DNA of 64,000 nt. Source: Pinus tabuliformis. Lineage: Eukaryota; Streptophyta; Pinopsida; Pinales; Pinaceae. Positions within the stretch are counted from its first letter, which is position 1. Every line of letters starts with the position of its first letter. The stretch lies in the NCBI GenBank assembly GCA_031772625.1, contig CM062817.1:946304327-946368326 (forward strand). The letters are read 5' to 3'. The notes beneath the pieces are model-generated. The model was given only the letters and a program-made list of their open reading frames with translations. It did not search any database and had not been told where the DNA came from. The position numbers and the translations under genes were made by a program. Shown here one piece after another: positions 11,473 through 22,909 of this stretch.

Positions 11473-11800
11473 GTATGCTATATTGAGTCATGAAAACTCA
11501 ATGAGCACAAGTAGAACTACCCCACACATGATCTTCAGTTGGAAGCAATTATACATGCATTGAAGATGTGGAGGCACTATCTTATGAGCAAGAGGTTTAT
11601 TGATGAGTGATTACAGTGGTTTGCAGTATCTATTTGACCAAATGAATCTAAATGGTAGGCAGGCTTGATGGTTGGCTACGATCAGTGAATTTGATTTTGA
11701 GATCAGGCATATCAAAGGTAGAGAGAATACATTGCCATATTCTCTTAGTAGGTGGATACATGTAAATCACTTAGAAGCTATGAGCTCTATGCGACAGAAT
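11473..11800 (+). pseudogene. chromovirus RNase H fragment
   Basis: Reads ESxKLNEHKxNYPTHDLQ with stops at x, then LEAIIHALKMWRHYLMS, then after a frameshift YSGLQYLFDQMNLN and FDFEIRHIKGREN, the characteristic end of gypsy reverse transcriptase/RNase H. One stop stands where the family has Arg (a likely CGA to TGA change). Copia-1 removed everything upstream. Confidence 0.85.
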
Positions 11801-11875
11801 TATAGGATAGGATCTTGCAATAAGGTCAATAGGATGTAGGATATATGGAGATTATGCACAGGTTGGAGAAGACTA

Positions 11876-12015
11876 TAGGTACAGGTACAGGTGATAGTAC
11901 AAGTGCATGTATAGGTGATAGTACAGGTAGAGGTATAGGTGATAGTATAGGTATAGGTACATGTGATATTACAGGTGTAGGTACAGGTGAAGGTACAAGT
12001 ATACGTGCAGGTGCA
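11876..12015 (+). repeat. hexanucleotide-type repeat inside the pol frame
   Basis: About 140 bases of variants of GGTACA and GGTGAT. It lies in the linker between RNase H and integrase and keeps the frame open as a Gly/Thr/Asp/Ser repeat (GTGTGDST...). The open frame 11845-12117 crosses it and leads into the integrase zinc domain. Confidence 0.8.
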
Positions 12016-12640
12016 CAAGATGTGGATTATTGTCTTACAACAAATGGATTGGTTAGATTTAGAGACAGGATATATGTGCCAGACAAAAGTGATCTCAAGA
12101 AGGTGATCTTGAGATAATTTCATGTGAAACCATATTCACGTTACCCAAGTTATCATAAGTCACTGAAAACAGTGAATATATTTTATTATTGGCCAAACCT
12201 GAAGAGAGATGTAGCAAAGTTTGTGGCTAGGTGTTTTGATTGTCAACATGTGAAGACATAGTGCAAGCATCTAGGTAGACGACTATAACCGATTGTGATT
12301 ATAGAGTGGAAATGGGAGGTCATTTCCATGGACTTCATCACATGTTTTCCTAGGACAGTGAAACAACATGATTCCATCATGGCTGTTGTGGAAAAGTTGA
12401 AAATGGTTGTGCACTTCATTCTAGTGAAGTATACATTCCCAACTAGAGATGTAGCGCAGGTATTTATCAGAGATGTGGTCATATTTTATGGTGTTTCGAA
12501 CAAGATTATGTCAGAGAGGGATGCGAAGTTCACTTCCAAGTTTTGGAAGGAGTTAATTGCAGGTTTGCGCACGAAATTGGTCTTCAGTACAAGTTATCAT
12601 CTGCAGATAGATGGATAGATAGAGAGGTAAATAGGATATT
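12016..12640 (+). pseudogene. chromovirus integrase
   Basis: Zinc-binding part: RFRDRIYVPD, then YWPNLKRDVAKFVARC and CQHVK (HHCC type) at about 12050-12260, with one stop. Core: WKWEVISMDFIT (first Asp), SERDAKFTSKFW (second Asp) in the open frame 12295-12618; the Glu region follows as an IER remnant after a stop at 12618. Would insert the DNA copy. Stops within make it inactive. Confidence 0.85.
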
Positions 12641-12899
12641 GGAGGACATGTTGAGGATGTATGTGATACATCAATAATGAAAGTGGGAAGAGTACCTTCC
12701 ACTGTAGACTTTGCTTAGAACAATGGGTATCAAGAATCTTTAAATATCAGTCTATTTGAGGCATTTTATGGGCAAAGTTGCAATACTTGCATCAGTTGGA
12801 GTGATCCAGTTAACAGGGTGTTGTTTAATTAGACATGTTGGAAGACATGGAACAAGAAATGTAGGTAATCAATAAAAATCTAAAGGAAGCACAAGATAG

Positions 12900-13366
12900 G
12901 AAAAGGAGTTATGGAGATCAGAACAGGTTATTCAAGGAGTTCCAGGTTCAGGAATATGCCTACGTTCACATCAAACTGAAGAAGATCTCCTTATGGGTTG
13001 GGTCATGTGCCAAGCTAGCACCACATTTTTATGGACCCTTCAGTAATATTGTGAGGACTGGGCTAGTAGCCTATCGACTTGCATTTCCTCTAACAATTAA
13101 AGTCCATGATGTTTTCCATGTGTTGTTGCTTAAGAAGTATGTTAAAGATGTTGATCATGTGATTGATTGGTTTGTATTGTAGGTGGAACCAGATGGAGAA
13201 TTCCAATTGGAGCCTCAATGTATATTGCAGAAAAAAGGTGCTCATGCTCTGGAACCGATAAATCGAGCAAGTTAAGGTGCAATGGAAGCACTTTGGGCCC
13301 GATGAAGCTACATGGGAGATGGTAGATCAGATGTGGGCTATGTGTCCTTCATTTTTTGTCGATTGA
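12900..13366 (+). pseudogene. integrase tail and chromodomain
   Basis: After a gap with stops one reads LAPHFYGPFSNIVRTG and VHDVFHVLLLKKYV, the GPF/Y module of gypsy integrase, and at 13265-13366 VQWKHFGPDEATWEM, a typical chromodomain end, followed by a stop at 13364. Chromodomains guide integration to heterochromatin and define the chromovirus branch. Confidence 0.8.
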
Positions 13367-13676
13367 CGCAAAGAAGTTTTGGTATGGTGTTTTTGTGTAT
13401 GTCTTAGTATATGTTTTGGTGATGTTTGGTATATGTACATATGTATATGGATGTAAATAATTCCATGAGCTATGTTATAAAACTCCAATAAGGGGTATGG
13501 GTGTCATATCATTATGATGTTATGTTGTTATGTTTTCATGTTGGTTTTATTCTCAATAGGTTGATCATTGTAAATATTGTATCAAGCTAAGTTATAAAGC
13601 TCCATAACAAATATATTTTTCCTACAACAGTACTGTGGTTATAGGTGTTGTTGAATGATGAGGAGAGTGTTCACCA

Positions 13677-13690
13677 AAGAGGGAGGGTTC
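13677..13690 (+). promoter_or_regulatory. polypurine tract of chromovirus-1
   Basis: AAAGAGGGAGGGTT directly before the 3' LTR start TGTAACAACC; primes plus-strand DNA synthesis. Confidence 0.75.
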
Positions 13691-13692
13691 TG

Positions 13693-15680
13693 TAACAACC
13701 CTCGTGAAAATTCCATGTAATAAAATTTAATAAAGGCAAAAATAATAACCATGGTTGATGGGACACTTATTCCATGCTAAAGAAATTAATTGCTAAAGAA
13801 ATTGGCAAAAGAAATGGCTAAGGCTTTGGAAAGGAACAATGGAATTTTTGTCACATTTATTTATGAAAATAATAGGCATTAGGAGAAAATGGAGATGAAA
13901 GGTCACATGTTACATGTGAGGTGGAAAATTAAGGAAAATAATGAAAAATGAAGAAAATAGAGGCCTCATTCATAAAAAGGCATATGAGGATCAGTTGGTA
14001 ACCTTTTGTCAATTCAGTGTTGGAGCTCTCTCATTATTCTCTCTCTTTCTCATACTCTTGGATACTTAGAGTGTTCTTGGACCACTCTTGGCGGGTGTGG
14101 CATACTTGGATTCTTGGAGAAAGAAGCCAAAGGAAGAGTAGGAAAGCGCAAAAGGGAATCAAGATCAACAATTACAATATTTTTTCTTGCAGGTACTAAG
14201 TTGCATGTATGCTTTTCTCACTATTTTTGGCATGTATGGCATATGCATGTGGATTTTTGGTCATGATCTATCATTGGCATGGAGGATTGCCTAAACTTGC
14301 CATTTCCTAGATATCCAAGGATATTTTGGGTTTGGTTCCTTGTTTTTTTTTTTGTTCTCATGTTTCCTTAGCTTGGGTTGAATTATTAGTTCCTAGAAAC
14401 CCTGGTTGGACAAACGCTCTAGAAGTCCTGTAATAGCTTGGATTGAGTTATTAGTCCTAGATGCCTTGGATGGAAAAATTCTCTAGAAGCCCTTGGTGGG
14501 TTGAGTTACTAGTCCTAGAAGCCTTGATTGGACAAACGCTTTGGAAGCCTGATGATAGTTGTGGGTTGAGTTACTAGTCCTAGAAGCCTTGGTTGGAACA
14601 AACACTCTAGAAGCCCTGGGAGGCTTGGATGAAGACAAATTTGATGAAGGTTTTGTGATGGCCAACCATGAGGTGGAATCACTTTTTGATGGGTTAGGTG
14701 GATGGCCTCTGGATGCCCTAGATGGTTTTGGATTTATGTGTTCTATGAGATCCTTCATTTATGCTTGGAATATGGCACAAGGGTGAATGACTGAAGATTT
14801 GGATAAACCATTCTACAGTTGGGTGGAACATGCAATTTCCATCACGAGTTTGGTTTTTGCATCATCAATATGAGCTTTATTTTTCCTTGTATTTATATGA
14901 GTATTATATTGGTTTATATGTGGATCATATGGATGTGATTTCATTGGTATTTATATTGCTATTATGCTACTTATGTATATGTTTTATGATAGAAGTTATG
15001 TGTAGATATAATCATGTTTTTACTGGTAAATGAATGAAACATGTATCTATGACCTAATGGTTGAAATGGAAGTTGATTTTTTTGGGAATCAATGCTTCTT
15101 AGCAATTCACATCTAAGTATGATACCCCTATTCTCATATATGTTAATTACACCTATAGATTACATATTCGCAATATGTTTTGCGAAATTCCTGTCATGGC
15201 TAATAGGGGTCTAGTCAAGGTATCATTCAAGTGATTGCATTTATAATGTCATTTCCTTGTTTTTTTACTATTCTAAAGATGTGATTCAATTCTGGGCATT
15301 GACCTGGGCTTTAGGCCTAAAAAAATGGCTCAAATATTGGGGGCGTTGGCACAACACTGTGCAAAAGAGTCCCTTGATGTTGGTTTGTAGGCCTGTGAGA
15401 ACGTCTAGAGGTCCCTATACACTGGCATGCCCATAGCATGAGAGCATCTAGATGTCAAGTGGTCCAAAAGCTCAGTGGGACCCAATGGTAGTTTTGCAGA
15501 AATGTTGGAATGGTTCTTGAGGGTCTTAATGCCGATGTTGAATTTCTGTATGGTGTGTTTCCATTGGTTCCACTCTCTTAATGTGACTTAGGAGGTCAAA
15601 TCATATCATAGTGGCCTCTCATCACATGTTTACCCTGGCTGGCCAGTTGATTGGATAGATGTGGGAGGAGGGTGTTACGA
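13693..15680 (+). repeat. 3' LTR of chromovirus-1
   Basis: Begins TGTAACAACCCTC and ends near GGGTGTTACGA, about 1988 bp. The same family is found at 28471-29506 plus 54495-55419. It contains a variable run (14400-14640) where the phrase TTGAGTTACTAGTCCTAGAAGCC(TT) recurs about three times. Confidence 0.8.
14385..14640 (+). repeat. degenerate tandem repeat in the chromovirus LTR
   Basis: Three to four imperfect copies of a 70-75 bp unit around TTACTAGTCCTAGAAGCC. Copies share the GGTTGAGTTA...GGACAAACGCT frame. Confidence 0.55.
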
Positions 15681-17936
15681 TGAGAATGAATGATTAACAT
15701 GGTTAATTTAAAAGATATTACATGAAAATTTGTCTCATGCATGCTCGCCACTTGTTGACAAGTGACTGAGTTAGTAAAGAGAAGAGAAGTGGGATCCTAG
15801 ATTCTAGTAGTGTGCCCAGATGCAACAAGGAAGCTCATGCATTGATTCTAGAAGGGTGCATGCCTTGATGTCAAAGGAATGTTATTAAGGATGGAACAAT
15901 TGCTAAGAATGAAGGAGTGCACTCAAGGAGGGTGCATTTATTCAACTCGAAGGAGTGCACTCAACACAAGAGATAGTCTTCATCAATTTGAAGTGCACTT
16001 TTTCCTTAAAGGGTGTTTTTTATTGCTTTTGTGAGATTTTGCATACTTTTTGTGTGTGTGCATGATGACAAAGACTAGTTTCTAAGTCAAAAAATGTTAT
16101 GAGTTCACCTAAGCATGGGTTAGATAGCATAAACACTTTTAAGGGTTAGGTGGAGACACTTAGGAGGATGCAGAAATTAGATAAAACATAAGAATAAAAA
16201 ATGAAATAATGTAACGACACTAAGGATATTGAAACAAGATTTCAAGTAGGCTCCAAAATTGAGTTAAGAAAAAATTTGGATGGTCGTTGTCGCAGTCATA
16301 ACACTTGGAAACAGACTGGCAGAACCCAAACTTGTCTAATATGGTTTCATTTATGCACAAAGTATGAATTCCCCAAGAATTATTAATTCAATCATTGAGT
16401 TACCTTAGATCCCAACTCTACCCAGTTAAAATATAGTCTTCCATGTTCCATTACTTGGAATAACACATCATAAAACAAGACAAATCATGATCCTTTCAAA
16501 GAAAGTAAGGGTAATATAGTACGACAAGTTAAAATAAATTAGAGGATGATTTCTACATCTCTAATATTGCTCCACTGCCAATAAGCTTGGAAAATACCCC
16601 AACGGAGTCACTTCAGGAACACAAGTGTTGCTTCACTTCCAATGAGCCTCGACAGTACCTCGGCGAAGTTGCTTGCATCACCTCCCTGCCAAGGAATCCT
16701 TTCTCTTCTTTCACCTTTTATTTTTCTTTCTTTTCATAGAAATATTCTTAGGAACTTGTTATTTTAAGTTGAGGTGGAAGAGAGATCCTGACTTATTGAA
16801 AGCAGAAGAGGTTTCTCCTTTAAAGACAATTTTAATACCTTTGATACTTTTTTCTCTAAAAGTTATCCCCTTATATTACTCTAATCAAATAAATCGGCAA
16901 GAACACATCATTAATATAAAAGAACAAGAATAGGAATGAGAATCCTAAATAGATAAGGGCATCATGGTTTGCTTGTAGGATCCCATCTGAAGGATCGTAT
17001 TTTCCATCCAAAAATCATTGACTTGAAATATATAAACCAAATAAAATGAGAGGGTAACAAATAAGCCAAGGGTTTTATGTTACCACAACTTTCCTTCCAC
17101 AAAATAATATCCACATCATGTTGAAGCTAAAAACTAGCTTTATCCAAGGATTAATGGAAAAAAAAGCAGGAATACATTGCATCTAAGAAAATGGAATCTA
17201 TCCTATCCTAAACTAAAGAGTACAGAGTTGGGTAATTTGAAATGGAACTTCCAATTCAGCCATAGAAGTTGATCCCTACCTTTGGGTCAGAAAAACTAAT
17301 CGTGTAAAACCAGAGTAAGGTACAATGCATTGAAAAAGATAAACAATGAAAACATCCACACTCAGACCTAAAAACAAAATGTTCAATCACAATGGTGTAA
17401 CACAATTGACTACTTTATTGGATGAAAAAACCCACAAAAATAACAAATACTATATTCATGAGCACACAAGATTCAATTAAATGCATGCAAGTACAAGCCA
17501 TGAGATATAGGTCTTGACTAATAAGATTCTTCAAGGGAATCTCCAATAGGATCATGGAAACAACCTTTTGGGAAAATTTGACAAGAAAAAAAGATCAAAG
17601 ATAAATCCACATCATAAGCAATATCAATAGGGTGACCCTAATTTATGTTCTTTTGTGAGTTAAATTCTTTTTTGGATGATGCAAATGGTCGGTTAGATTG
17701 AAATATTGCATAATCATTAAGATCACTATTTGTTTCCACATGATAGATTAGAATTTTTTTTGAGGTGGGAAGTTATGATCAAATTTCAACAGTCAAATTA
17801 AACTTTATTCCTTAAGGGTTTCAAATTTTTATGTGAAGAAAAAAAGAATCCCTCAAGAGAGAGTCCAAATTGCATGAGATTACAACTATGACAATATTTT
17901 GCAAGAAAATCTTAAACTAAGAAAAATCACAAATAC
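15681..17936. other. unassigned stretch, no gene seen
   Basis: No frame above 90 codons and no recognisable domain. 16560-16680 holds two imperfect copies of a roughly 60-bp unit (CCACTGCCAATAAGC... and TTCACTTCCAATGAGCC...), each with a segment that on the minus strand recalls the GACTCCGTTGGGG primer-site core. Much of 17000-17640 could be noncoding remains of an older element. Confidence 0.4.
16565..16680 (-). repeat. two-copy tandem repeat with primer-site-like core
   Basis: Two units of about 60 bp, each ending in a version of CCAACGGAGTCACTTC or CTCGGCGAAGTTGCTT. No TG-starting LTR joins either unit, so I do not call a primer site. Confidence 0.45.
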
Positions 17937-18146
17937 TGTCTCGATGATAGGAACCTGAAATAACCATTAGCACAGGCTGAAGTGTACTACTCACTTGACT
18001 TAACTTTGGATTCTGACAAGATTGAAAATTAGATGGAGAAGACATGGTCAACTTCTTATCCAAACAAGAGTCATCATTGAAATCATGGGATTCATAAGGG
18101 AATTGGAGTTGATCAGATAGATTTTTGAGATTACCACCAAAATCCT
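17937..18146 (-). pseudogene. unidentified minus-strand frame, downstream half
   Basis: Minus strand reads DFGGNLKNLSDQLQF and SSPSNFQSCQNPKL without a stop for about 70 codons. When element F and one copy of its target are removed, the frame joins in phase with the segment at 25238-25930. I do not recognise the product. Confidence 0.45.
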
Positions 18147-18556
18147 TGTTAGATGATCCAAAAATAATTTATTATATAGGTTATAAAGTTGAAATAAAAT
18201 AATTATTAATTTAAGAAATTAAATTAATAATTATTATTCTAGAATGATTAATTATTTAATGGAGACAATTAGAAATTAGTATATTGTTGTAACAAGATAT
18301 GACTCTCCAAATGTGTCGTATCTTAGGCTCTATTTTAGGAGATTAGTTAGCTAGTTGGTTTGAATAGCATTTAATGTAAATGGACACTTGTTATTTAATA
18401 AGTGATCCATAATTATAGGTAGTTAGGACATGGAGCTTATAAATAGCTCATTGCAAGGGTGTTTGGTTGTTCGGGTGTAAACTCTTGCAAAATCAATTAT
18501 GTAATTGTTTTTTTCTGATTAATAAAATTATGTGTCTGAGGACATTTCTGCCATTA
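18147..18556 (+). repeat. 5' LTR of element F
   Basis: TGTTAGATGATCC to TCTGCCATTA, 410 bp. A TATA box TATAAATA is at 18438-18445 and an AATAAA signal near 18521, so promoter and polyadenylation signal are recognisable. The end is TA rather than CA. Confidence 0.93.
18438..18445 (+). promoter_or_regulatory. TATA box of element F
   Basis: TATAAATA in the LTR, repeated in the other LTR at 25119-25126. It would start transcription of the element about 30 bases downstream. Confidence 0.7.
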
Positions 18557-18559
18557 TTG

Positions 18560-18571
18560 TGGTATCAGAGC
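18560..18571 (+). promoter_or_regulatory. primer binding site of element F
   Basis: TGGTATCAGAGC three bases after the LTR, complementary to initiator methionine tRNA. Confidence 0.92.
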
Positions 18572-20455
18572 TCCAGTAATGCTACATTTGATTTGAAGAG
18601 GAGATTCTAACTCTACAAGTTCTTGGAAAACTCCATTGAATTGATCAACAAATGCTTGGTATGGAAATTATCCAATTTTTTGTTTAAAAAAAAGAAGAAA
18701 AATCTATTATTGATTTTAGATTTTTTAAATCTGAAAATATCTGTTATTATTATCAAATATTTGCCTCTCTTTTATTATTGAACTGGCGACCGCCCTTGCA
18801 CTAATTTGATCTTAAAAGCCAAGCTGGATACATAAGGGTTTAAACAAATTACAAATTCATTCCCTAGAGTGCGTGGGTTTCCATGAGCATAAGGGTCGTT
18901 TCGGTCGATTGAATTGCAAGATAAGTTGCAGGTCGGTTTCACAGAGGATAAATTCCAAGCGAATTTGAGTAAATCATAAAAATTTCATGGTCTGTTGAAG
19001 TTTGGTCATGACTCTCGGAGGTACTCAAAAACTTTTCTGTGGCCGCTTTAATTCATTTTGCAGTGGATAATTTACTGTAATTTAATATGAGATAGCCGGC
19101 CTTCGTCCAGATTGTTGAAATAATGTAAAAATTGGTGCTTTTGTTGATTCTTATCTCTGCTTCTCCCGGGCACTTAAATTAGTGCAGTTTATTCCTTTAT
19201 AAACTCCATCAGCACATATCGATGGATTTATTTCATTGCGGCGATGCTGCCTTGAATGAATACCGTTTTGAACAAATTGTTATGTTCCTATAATTTACAT
19301 TATCTTCGTGGAAACGGAAATGCCATCTCACAGCTTCTGTACAGGCGAATAAAATTTAAAATTCTGGTGGAATTTCCTCTTTTGAATAACGCTGATCAGA
19401 AAAGTGTATTCTCCGAATTCGACAATTGGCGTGAACCTGGACTCAAAGCAGGTAATGCCGCAGCTCTGGGAGGATTCAAAATGACCAGAACCAGCGTTTT
19501 TAGTGTTTTTTATGGTGGACTGAGATTCCACATGTGCTTACGCTCTGACACCGTTCAAAAGTGATGGAGTGTTTAGCTAACCCTGGTGTCCGATGGCTCA
19601 TATGTGTGGAAGCTGGGAGTAACCGCGTTGAAGGCATTATCTCTTTAAGTGACATTTTTAAATTTCTTCTGGGCTAGTTTCACATTTTATTCTTTGAATC
19701 GGGATGGTCAAAATGTAATTTCATTTTTTCCTGTCACAAGTGGTTGAGAGGCTGCTGTTGGGGCATTGTGATTCACTGGTGTTTCTTGTGGCGGACCAGT
19801 AATCCTTATGCTAGACTGTAAAATGTGCAGATATGGGAGGGCATATGGCCGAAATCGCACGGTTGGAAAACTAGAGGTTTTCTAAACATCAAAATAACTA
19901 CCAGCAATGAAAGTGCCAAAGTTCAACTCAGAAAAACGTGAAAACGGGACAAAGTGTGGCAATCAAAACGCTCAACAAAGAGATAATATTGAAGAATAAG
20001 ATGGTGGAGCAGCGTTGCCAGCTTGCCAAGCAGTGAAGTCAGCGTAAAGCCAGAGTGAAGCCTGTCAGCTTGGGTCATAAAGTTTTTTTTTGTAATATAA
20101 TGCATATTTTATTTTGAAGAGGTCTGGGCATTTTGTAATTTGGGAAATTTTTTTTGTTGGAGTAAAAAGGGGATTTCAATTGTAATTTTTTGAAGGGATA
20201 AGTGTAACTCAAAGTAATTTTGCTTTGAGGGGGGATAAATTTTTTTTTACCAAAGTTTTGCAAGAGCATCATTGTAAAAATCAAATTTTGAAAGTTGCCC
20301 TGTAATTTTTGAGAAATTGACTAGAGCCAAGTGCAAAGCTCAGTCATTTTTCTCTTGCTTCAAACGACTATACGAGGGTCAAGGCCAAGCCCCGATAGAT
20401 CGTGTTTTTTGCGTGGTGTGTTGTGTTGACTATCTTGTCATTTCTGTTCTGATTC
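18572..20455 (+). other. long untranslated leader of element F
   Basis: About 1.9 kb between primer site and gag, several times longer than in copia-1. It contains a 102-codon plus-strand frame (19256-19564) with no recognisable domain and several T-rich runs (20080-20280). Possibly captured sequence, possibly a regulatory leader; I see nothing that decides. Confidence 0.6.
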
Positions 20456-20479
20456 TTGGTGCGACGCTTCAACGCTAAA

Positions 20480-22123
20480 ATGTCTAAGTTGATTAATTTG
20501 TTTTCTGATTCCGACAAACTTGAAGGCACCAAATCTTATAAAACATGGCATCGTCTCATCAAAAGCACACTCATTTACAATGAATTATGGCAGGGAATAT
20601 GTGATGGAGATGTTAAGCCGAATAAACCCACAGATGCAGCTGCACTAGCAAAATGGGAAATCAAGAATGCTAAAGCCTTAGCTCTTATTAAATCGTCTGT
20701 GAATGATGAAATGTATGTCCATATAGAAAATGCTTTAGATGCATGGACTGCTTTGAAAACTTTTAAAGACCTCTTTGATACTCAGCCTGAATCAAAGAAA
20801 GTCGATCTACAATTAAAATTGTTGCAACAAAAATTAACTGAAGGCGGTGATGTTCTTGAATATCTCTCAAGACTTAAGAATATCAGGCAAGAAATTATTA
20901 ATGTTGGTTTTCCCGCAATTGATGATAGCTTTATGGTCACAATTGTAATTGCTGGGCTTCCTTCTTCCTATACGCATTTTTTAGAGACTCTACAAGTAAT
21001 TGGGAAATTAGAGAAACTAAAGTTTGATGAGCTTTGTGAAATGTTGAGTCAACATGATAAAACTTTTGGGAAGAAGAAGAAAGTTGGTGAAGATGTTTTT
21101 CTCACAGAGGCCAGCACTAGTAAGTCATCAGCAGATAGTTCTCGAGGAAGAGGCAGATGGAATCAGAATCAAGCAGCACATAATCGAGGTCGAAGCCAAA
21201 GTAGAGGAAACAATTTTAACAGAGGAGGAAGAAATAATTTTCAAGGTAGAGGAAACAACCAAGGAAGAGGCAATTTTCAAGAACAAGGATATAATAATCA
21301 AGGTAGAGGACAATCTCAAAATAGAAGTCAAAGCAGAGGCAGAGGACAATCTTCAGGAAGAGGAAGAGACTTAAGTCAAATTGTGTGTCGAAGACGTAAC
21401 AAAGTTGGCCATTATGCTGAAGATTGTCGAACATCACTTAATAAAATTCCCAAGTTTCAGCAGCATTCAGCACAATTTGCAAATGATCAAGATGAAGATA
21501 ACTCTGAATATGTTTTTACTTCCTCACCAGCATCAAAAATTTCATCCTATCTTAGAAGTGACTACGAAGATGCTTGGATCTTGGATTCCGGGGCAACTCA
21601 GCACATGACTTGTCGACGTGATTTTTTTTGGAATTTTCAAGATTGCCAACTTAATTCCATTTTTCTTGCTAATGATACAAAACATACTCCTTATGGCAAA
21701 GGAGCAATAAAAGTTTTTCTCCCTGGCATTGGAGAAAAAATGATTTCCAATGTATGGTATGTACCCAGTTTTAAGAAAAATTTGCTCTCTTTAGTCACAA
21801 TTCGACAAGCAGGACATCAGGTGATTATGGAAGATGGTTTAGTGAAGATTAATTCAGTGAAACAAAACTTGAAAATAGTCATGACAGGTTATGAAGATGG
21901 AAAACTGTTACGGATGAAAGGGACAGTTATTCCAAGGCATTCTGATTTTGCAGGGGCAGTGACTACAGGTATTTCACCTATAAGACTATGGCATGTAAGA
22001 TATGGACATTTGAATTTTGAGAGTCTTTCTCAATTGCAGAAACAAGGAATGGTTAAAGGACTTCCCACATTCAAAAGGGAAAATGCAAAATGTGAAGCTT
22101 GCATTTATGGAAAACAAAATTGA
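20480..22123 (+). pseudogene. element F gag, protease, gag-pre-integrase
   Basis: Starts MSKLINLFSDSDKLEGTKSY (an upstream in-frame Met at 20456 is less gag-like). UBN2-type gag at about residues 20-190 (LEYLSRLKNIRQEI). An Arg/Gly/Gln/Asn-rich RNA-binding part follows (21136-21370). The zinc knuckle CRRRNKVGHYAEDC has lost its second Cys to Arg. Protease motif WILDSGATQHMT near 21575. Gag-pre-integrase LWHVRYGHLNFESL to CEACIYGKQN. A TGA at 22121 stands where Arg is expected. Confidence 0.93.
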
Positions 22124-22909
22124 GAAAGTTTTCCAACAAGTTCATGGCGTGCAAACAGGCGGCTACAACTAGTTCACAGTGATGTTTGTGGTCCACTACA
22201 AACTTCATTTGGCGGTTGTAAATATTTCTTACTATTCATTGATGATTTCAGCAGAATGACTTGGGTTTACTTCTTGAAGAACAAGTCAGAAGCATTTGAT
22301 AAGTTTAAAATTTTTCGCCAACTTGTTGAAAATGAAGTCAAAGAAAAGATAGGTACTCTCAGGACAGATAATGGGGGAGAATTCACTTCAAATGAATTCA
22401 AAACTTATTGCAGTGAAAATGGCATCAGACGACATCTTACTACTATTTACACTCCACAGCAAAATGGAGTAGTCGAAAGAATGAATCGCACTTTGTTAGG
22501 CATGGCGAGATCCATGTTAACTTTCAAAAGGTTAAGTCCAACATATTGGGCAGAAGCAATCCATACAGCTGTCTACTTAAGAAACATATCTTCAACTGCT
22601 TCTTTAGACGGAATCACACCTTATGAAGCTTGGTTTGGTTTCAAACCTCGAGTTAAACATCTTAGAGTTTTTGGTTCAGTGTGTTATGCCTTAGTTCCGA
22701 AAGAAAAACGAACTAAGCTTGACTCAAGAAGTTTAAAATGCATAATGATTGGCTATTCTGATGAGAAGAAAGGGTATCGTCTTTTGACCAATGGAAAATT
22801 CATTGTGAGCAGGGATGTCATTTTTGATGAAACAGAGAGTGAGAGTGCTGAATAAATTGAAAATCTTCTTCACAAGTTAGAAACTAAAGGAAGTAAAAGA
22901 AATGGTAAA
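22124..22909 (+). pseudogene. element F integrase
   Basis: In the same frame after the TGA: LVHSDVCGPL (first Asp), LRTDNGGEFTSNEF (second Asp), TPQQNGVVERMNRT (Glu), then the copia integrase end with GFKPRVKHLRVFGS and VSRDVIFDETE. The catalytic triad is complete. A TAA at 22853 precedes a short linker. Confidence 0.92.

Larger units (their letters stand above)
11472..15680 (+). mobile_element. chromovirus-1, 3' half of a Ty3/gypsy element
   Basis: Plus-strand remains in the order RNase H, integrase, chromodomain, polypurine tract, 3' LTR. The 5' half is not seen on the other side of copia-1 inside the window, since element G and the window edge intervene. Many stops and shifts, so clearly dead. 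A second LTR of the family is element E (28471-55419). Confidence 0.85.

Noticed and set aside
11800-12123. Minus-strand Thr/Cys-rich 107-codon frame
   Set aside because: Shadow of the hexanucleotide repeat and the plus-strand integrase frame.
16565-16680. Arginine-type primer sites on the minus strand
   Set aside because: Core is duplicated and no TG...CA LTR edge adjoins it.
21054-21437. Glu/Lys-rich and Leu/Ser-rich frames in other phases of gag
   Set aside because: Shadows of the Arg/Gly-rich gag region of element F.
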